From positions 1 through 12,297 of the forward strand of contig MOWL01000043.1 of NCBI GenBank assembly GCA_002110485.1: 12,297 bases of DNA, given 5' to 3'. The position numbers and the translations under genes are program-made. Below the pieces are notes generated by a model, which searched no databases, had not been told where the DNA came from, and was given only the letters and a program-made list of their open reading frames with translations. This DNA comes from Emergomyces orientalis (taxonomy: Eukaryota > Ascomycota > Eurotiomycetes > Onygenales > Ajellomycetaceae). Shown piece by piece: positions 8,631 to 12,297 of this stretch. Position 1 is the stretch's first letter. Each line of letters begins with the position of its first letter.

Positions 8631-9603
8631 TCATATCACTTCGAGTGACTCTACAGGGCTCCAACGTATTCGATACCCACTCACTGTTCCCCGCCATCCC
8701 AGCCTCTTAAAAGTACGCCTCAACACGCCCAAGTCCTCTTCCCCCTCAAAATACCCAATATGGATCCTCATATCCCATGCACACTGAAGGCTTTCTAACG
8801 GCGCAAGTACCTTCGCCACCATATCCTCCCGCGCATACCAATCCACTGGCGGCATAAGTACAATAAATTGTCTCAGCGCATGCAATTCCTTAACAGCGTC
8901 GCAAAGCACAGATAGCTGGATGAGGAAGTCCTCCTCGTCTCCCACAAAGTAGTCGCCGCCTAGGTTCCAGGATATTTGTAGGGAGCGGATGTGTTTTTGG
9001 CATTGGGCGGTGAGGTTGGTCGAGGTGAATTGGAGGAGATTGGGGAAGTTGGCGAAGATAAAGGTACATTCTAAGTAGATGTAGGGATTTGTTTCGGTGT
9101 AGCTATTGTAATTGAACATGTACAGTACAAGTAGTTATGTGGTGTTAGAATTAAAACTGATCTTCAAAACGCTTAACGGAACGGGAGTAGATGGTAAAAG
9201 GAAATTACATAAAAAATCATGCTCATGTTCAAAACTTACGCAAACCAACATGTCCTCCCCAATGCCACCAAATCCCTGAACGGCCTTTTCATCCCGCGTA
9301 ACTTGCCATACTTTAGGCCCAATCCTTCTCCTCCCTCTTGGCGGCAGTGATGCAGAATCTACAAAGAATGCGCCTACCAGCTCTCCTGCTCTTGTCGCGG
9401 CACAAAACATATAGTAGCTCTGTTTTGTTTTCCCGGCAGCGGATGATATGCACATTCCTCTTGCCGCCGAGGAGGTGGGTCCAGATTATTCGGCGGATCT
9501 CGAAGGGGAGTTGGCCTAGAAGTGGGGATTGGCGTTGTGGGCGTAGCTGTTTTTGCAGTTTCACTAAGGCTTTTACTTGTGATTGTTGGTTTTTGTTGAC
9601 CAT
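8631..9603 (-). CDS. F-box-like DUF7730-type fungal protein, right copy (best version)
   Basis: Starts at 9603 and reads without interruption through LPFEIRRIIWTHLLGGKR, HIIRCREN and CRFCITAAKREEKDWA. It then meets a stop caused by one missing C near 9321 (GGGCCTAAAG here, GGGCCCTAAAG on the left). The left copy shows the continuation LKYGKLRGMKRPFRDLVALGRTC. Exon 2 (9102 to 8631) is fully open: YTETNPYIYLECTFIF, FVGDEEDFLIQL, DAVKELHALRQFIVL, GYFEGEEDLGVLRRTFKRL, ending SLEVI. Predicted length is about 275 residues, reasonable for the family. No membrane segment or signal peptide. It diverges from the 10476 gene across an 872-base promoter region. Confidence 0.78.
9103..9239 (-). other. Spliceosomal intron of the F-box-like gene, right copy
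   Basis: Donor GTAAGT reads from 9239 and the acceptor AG ends at 9103 on the minus strand. Same 137-base length as the left copy, and no difference between arms was seen in it. Confidence 0.75.
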
Positions 9604-10066
9604 AGTGTTGGTTTTGTTTGATTCACAAATGGACGAACTGAAGTATGACCGAACAAGGGAAACAAAGAGGAGGCTATGGAGTAAGTAGTAACCTTGAGTT
9701 ACACGATGCGACTACTTTGGTATGAAGGGACTGGCTTGACAGAAGGTTATTTGAACACCCCAGTAAAATATTCTGGGAAGAATCTGGGGAGAAGGTTGAA
9801 GCTGCAGCGAGAGCCGTCTTGTAAATAAGCCACCGAATCGTCGTCAACCCAATAATAACAGCCTTGGTGAATTGTCCAAAAAAACAATTTTAAAAAATAA
9901 GCTGAGCTGAACCTAAATGACGTGGACTGCTAGCTGCATCAAACACCCCTGGAATAAATCGGTGATAAATCGAGCCTGGTATATTAGCCCAGCCCTGTTT
10001 CTATCCAGGTCATCGCCATACCCTTTTAAAGTTACCCAGTTACTTTACCTCACTCCTCCAAGCAGC

Positions 10067-10120
10067 GCCCCCGCCCCCGCCCCCCTTTTATTTTTATTTT
10101 TATTTTTATTTTTATTTTTT
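10067..10120 (-). repeat. Low-complexity tract, right copy
   Basis: On the plus strand C5-G-C5-G-C6 followed by repeated TTTTTA. The left arm has six-base runs throughout and one extra A in two units, so four one-base differences cluster here. Confidence 0.85.
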
Positions 10121-10318
10121 CACACTCTCCCCTCCCCTATCAAACAAGAAGGGATTCACGTCTCTCAAGCGCAAATCTTGGGGAAGTTTTAGCATCGGTT
10201 CATAAAATGCAGCTGCGAGAGTCTCAAGGTCTGTTATTTCAATTGAACCCAGATTCCGTCCATTCCTTTCCCATCGATAGTAGCTCACTTCATGAGTCAC
10301 AACCTCGCATGGACACAC
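10112..10318 (-). CDS. Short open frame of unknown function, right copy
   Basis: Open for 68 residues from a GTG. It contains YYRWERNGRNLGSIEIT, LETLAAAFYEPMLKLPQDL and NPFLFDRGG and ends GESVKK. There is no ATG in frame, and a TAG lies a few codons upstream of the GTG. Unusually protein-like for intergenic sequence, so it may be the last exon or a remnant of a gene. It matches nothing I know. It stands in the promoter of the FHWG-core gene, on the opposite strand. Confidence 0.3.
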   Translation of the reverse strand: MCPCEVVTHEVSYYRWERNGRNLGSIEITDLETLAAAFYEPMLKLPQDLRLRDVNPFLFDRGGESVKK

Positions 10319-10475
10319 GGGCGCTACGCTCTATAGAAAATCAGATTTTAAAACTTTCTTGTTAACCCCTGAGGGCTTTCCCTGTATCTCCTCGGACCTC
10401 CTCATCGTCTCATAATATTAAAAACAGCGTCTACAACTACAACCATCTATCTTTCCTTGCCTGCCAGTCCTCAAG

Positions 10476-11243
10476 ATGTTCGGAAAGTCGACCGGATCTT
10501 CTAAAGCTACGGTTGGCTATGATGTCATCTCGCGAGGTTCATACGACGGACCATATGGCATTTTTGTTGGAGGAGGAGAATCGAATTGCCAGAAAGTGAC
10601 GTCTCTTACACCGCTAGGTTTTTTCCACCAGGTCGCGCCAGGCCGCCCCAGAAAAGCCCAAATCGACTCTGGCACCCAGACAGTAGGCCGCCAGAAAAAG
10701 GACCCTTGGAATCAAAAAGGCTGCAGGAGGAAGCGTTGCGTGAACTCCCTCTCGGCTCACTTTATATCGTTCTTTACCTCCGCTCTGACCCGCCCCAGCC
10801 AAACGAGTTCCACTGGGGGTTACTACTTTCACACAGTTCACTCTGGAGGAACCAAGTACCACGCTAAGAATCTAGGCAGCGGATGGCAAACCGAACACTG
10901 CCCAACCGGAGGACCATTCAAGTCGAACTTCGTCTGCGTCCTGGTTCATTTCGCCGCCGTCGCACAAGCGAAGTGCACTCAAGTTGATCAAATCATGAGG
11001 ACCCATGACGGCAATGTTACTTCGATTCCTGGGATCTCATGCCGGTGTGGTTTTTTGAATATCTCGCAAAAGCTGATCGAAAATGGAATTGTCCAGTACA
11101 GCAGCTACGCCGAGTTGGAGCAGGAATGTTTCACTATTGGAAATCAACATAGCGCTAGCGCTGCAGAAAATACCCAGCCTCGCCCTGTCATCCGTTCAAG
11201 AGTGTGCGGCAATTTGATGGAGGCCATCTTCAGTCCATGCTAG
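10476..11243 (+). CDS. Uncharacterised fungal protein with FHWG/KYH core, right copy
   Basis: ATG at 10476 after CTCAAG, stop TAG 11241-11243. About 255 residues when the arms are combined. The C-terminal half reads GGTKYH, FKSNFVCVLVHF, IMRTHDGNVTSIPGISCR, NQHSASAAENTQPRP and ends SRVCGNL..FSPC, which looks like a proper family end. Breaks in this copy: a run of six T near 10622 throws the frame into another reading of the Pro/Arg-rich linker. An extra T near 10820 interrupts FHWG-YYFH (intact on the left). A two-indel patch near 11045 turns CRVWFLN into CRCGFLN. No catalytic residues recognised; function unknown. It is convergent with the kinase pseudogene, 227 bases between their stops. 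Confidence 0.72.
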   Translation: MFGKSTGSSKATVGYDVISRGSYDGPYGIFVGGGESNCQKVTSLTPLGFFHQVAPGRPRKAQIDSGTQTVGRQKKDPWNQKGCRRKRCVNSLSAHFISFFTSALTRPSQTSSTGGYYFHTVHSGGTKYHAKNLGSGWQTEHCPTGGPFKSNFVCVLVHFAAVAQAKCTQVDQIMRTHDGNVTSIPGISCRCGFLNISQKLIENGIVQYSSYAELEQECFTIGNQHSASAAENTQPRPVIRSRVCGNLMEAIFSPC

Positions 11244-11466
11244 CGGAGTTTAGATTGTGGGAGGAGCGCTTGCTGAGCTGCACTGCGGTTATTGGCAAAA
11301 CAGGATTGGAGCTATTCAGGCAAAGAGAAGAGAAGGGAGACAAAAGTGGGGGCGTGCCATACATAGCTACAGATTTTACAGGAATAAACCACCTGGGCAG
11401 TACTTTATTTGCTTGCCCAGAAGAAGCAAAAATGCTTACCCAACGTCCTGTACCACGCCGACTGCT

Positions 11467-11490
11467 ATTCTTACATCCCTATGTAAGAAT
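11467..11490. repeat. Perfect hairpin over the kinase stop codon, right copy
   Basis: Mirror of 800-823: ATTCTTACAT, loop CCCT, ATGTAAGAAT. It lies at the 3' end of the kinase pseudogene on the minus strand. Confidence 0.6.
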
Positions 11491-12290
11491 CAACAGTCAA
11501 TAGATTCATCGCGATGTCAGCATCTAACTCCTCGAGATATTGGTTTCCTCCCATCCACACCGCAACTTGATACCACCAGCTATTCTGTCCGAGTCTCATT
11601 GCTGTAGTAAACTCCCAATATTCGGGGCATCAACCCCCTGACTCCCAGTCAAGAAACCCAGATAAATGCCCCTCGTCATCCACTAGGATATTGTGCGCTT
11701 TGATATCCCCCTGGGTGAAGCTGACTCGATGTGGTCGTTGGTCTATTCGCGTTGCGCGAATCCATGCTTCGTCATACTCAGCTCTGGATTTGAACCCGTG
11801 TTGGAAGCTACAGACAGAAGGTATTGTGTAAATTCCTTTTCGTTTGCGAACGGGCCCATTATGTGGTTTGGCACTCGAGTGCTCCGAATGGCAGTTCCAA
11901 GCACGGAACAGATACGGCTTTGGTCATAACTTGCCATTGGCACATTGAGTCCAGGCACAACTTCAACTCGTGAACCCACGGTTCCTCAACGTCGGGATCA
12001 AAGCATCGTCCGAGTTCTCCAGAGTTATACCTGGTAGCCTGGTCATCAGAATCGAGGTCACTCGATTGTATGGATCCCCGATATGTTCTCCGCAGCTTAG
12101 GAGCTTGGGAACGGGGATTTCAAAGGGCAATTTCCACCAATACTACCGAACGGGATGCCAAACCAAGAGCAATAATGTTCGGAGAAATAAAACAGAGCTT
12201 TATGAACAATAGCCCAAAAATCGCAGTGAAATTCTGCTTGGTACGGCGGGCACTGGAGGAGCAGCATTAGAGATGGTTGCTAACACCAGA
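11471..12290 (-). pseudogene. Phosphotransferase (APH/choline-kinase-like) pseudogene, right copy
   Basis: Same gene as 1-819. The catalytic loop GDIKAHNIL and LDWE are intact here. The in-frame TGA (11630-11632) and the two frame changes near 11931 and 12000 are the same as in the left copy. A private loss of one C near 11799 shortens the frame after VASN. The outer part differs by single bases near 12133, 12152, 12168 and 12215. An intact relative would be about 300 residues; the N-terminal lobe is incomplete or scrambled here. Confidence 0.8.
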
Positions 12291-12297
12291 CGTGGCC

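Larger units (their letters stand above)
9604..10475. promoter_or_regulatory. Divergent intergenic region, right copy
   Basis: Mirror of 1814-2693, holding the promoters of the F-box-like gene (minus) and the FHWG-core gene (plus). The last 40 bases before ATG 10476 are C/T-rich (CCATCTATCTTTCCTTGCC) and end in CTCAAG, a usual fungal leader. Also contains the open stretch 10112-10318 and the C-rich/T-rich tract 10067-10120. Confidence 0.5.
6177..12290 (-). repeat. Right arm of the 6.1-kb inverted repeat
   Basis: Reverse complement of the left arm, carrying the same genes in mirror order. It stops at the partner of base 1, and only 7 further bases (12291-12297) follow. The arm is generally cleaner in the F-box-like gene, whose second exon is open only here. 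It carries its own one-base errors in the kinase and in the convergent gene. Confidence 0.97.

Noticed and set aside
1..12290. Composite transposon or giant terminal inverted repeats
   Set aside because: No transposase, reverse transcriptase, integrase or target-site duplication was seen. The arms are ordinary fungal genes rather than element ends.
1..12290. RIP-mutated duplication
   Set aside because: RIP would leave many C-to-T/G-to-A differences or AT-rich arms. The arms differ by indels only and keep ordinary composition.
1..12297. CRISPR arrays, rRNA or tRNA genes
   Set aside because: No regularly spaced repeats and no cloverleaf or conserved rRNA segments were seen.

Overview
The window is one very large inverted repeat. 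Bases 1-6119 form a left arm. Bases 6177-12290 are its reverse complement. About 57 bases (6120-6176) separate them, and 7 unmatched bases follow the right arm. Every gene therefore appears twice, in mirror order and on opposite strands. The gene content suggests a filamentous ascomycete: intron-containing genes with GTAAGT donors, pyrimidine-rich leaders with an A at -3 of the ATG, and protein families typical of Pezizomycotina. The genus cannot be named from this sequence.

Layout of the left arm, mirrored in the right: an aminoglycoside-phosphotransferase/choline-kinase-like pseudogene on + (1-819); a convergent gene on - (1047-1813) for an uncharacterised fungal protein with an FHWG...KYH core; an 880-base divergent promoter region (1814-2693) holding a short open stretch and an A-rich/G-rich low-complexity tract; a gene on + (2694 to about 3672) with an F-box-like start (LPFEIRRIIW) resembling fungal DUF7730 proteins and one 137-base intron; then about 2.4 kb with no recognisable intact gene (3673-6084). 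That last part holds a decayed open frame, A-runs, a short telomere-like motif and finally the hairpin at the centre of symmetry.

The arms differ at roughly thirty places by eye. All are small insertions or deletions, nearly all of one base and mostly in homopolymers; I found no clear substitution. Sometimes the left arm keeps a reading frame open and sometimes the right, so the two arms read like two noisy passes over one locus. Both arms also begin and end at the same point. The simplest reading is a fold-back (self-primed or double-strand) read or an assembly/amplification artefact around a real short hairpin. A genuine recent palindromic duplication seeded by that hairpin is the exciting alternative. 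In contrast, the lesions in the kinase pseudogene (a TGG-to-TGA stop and two frame changes) are shared by both arms, so they predate the copying.

No operon-like cooperation between the genes is evident; they look like independent fungal genes of a variable region.
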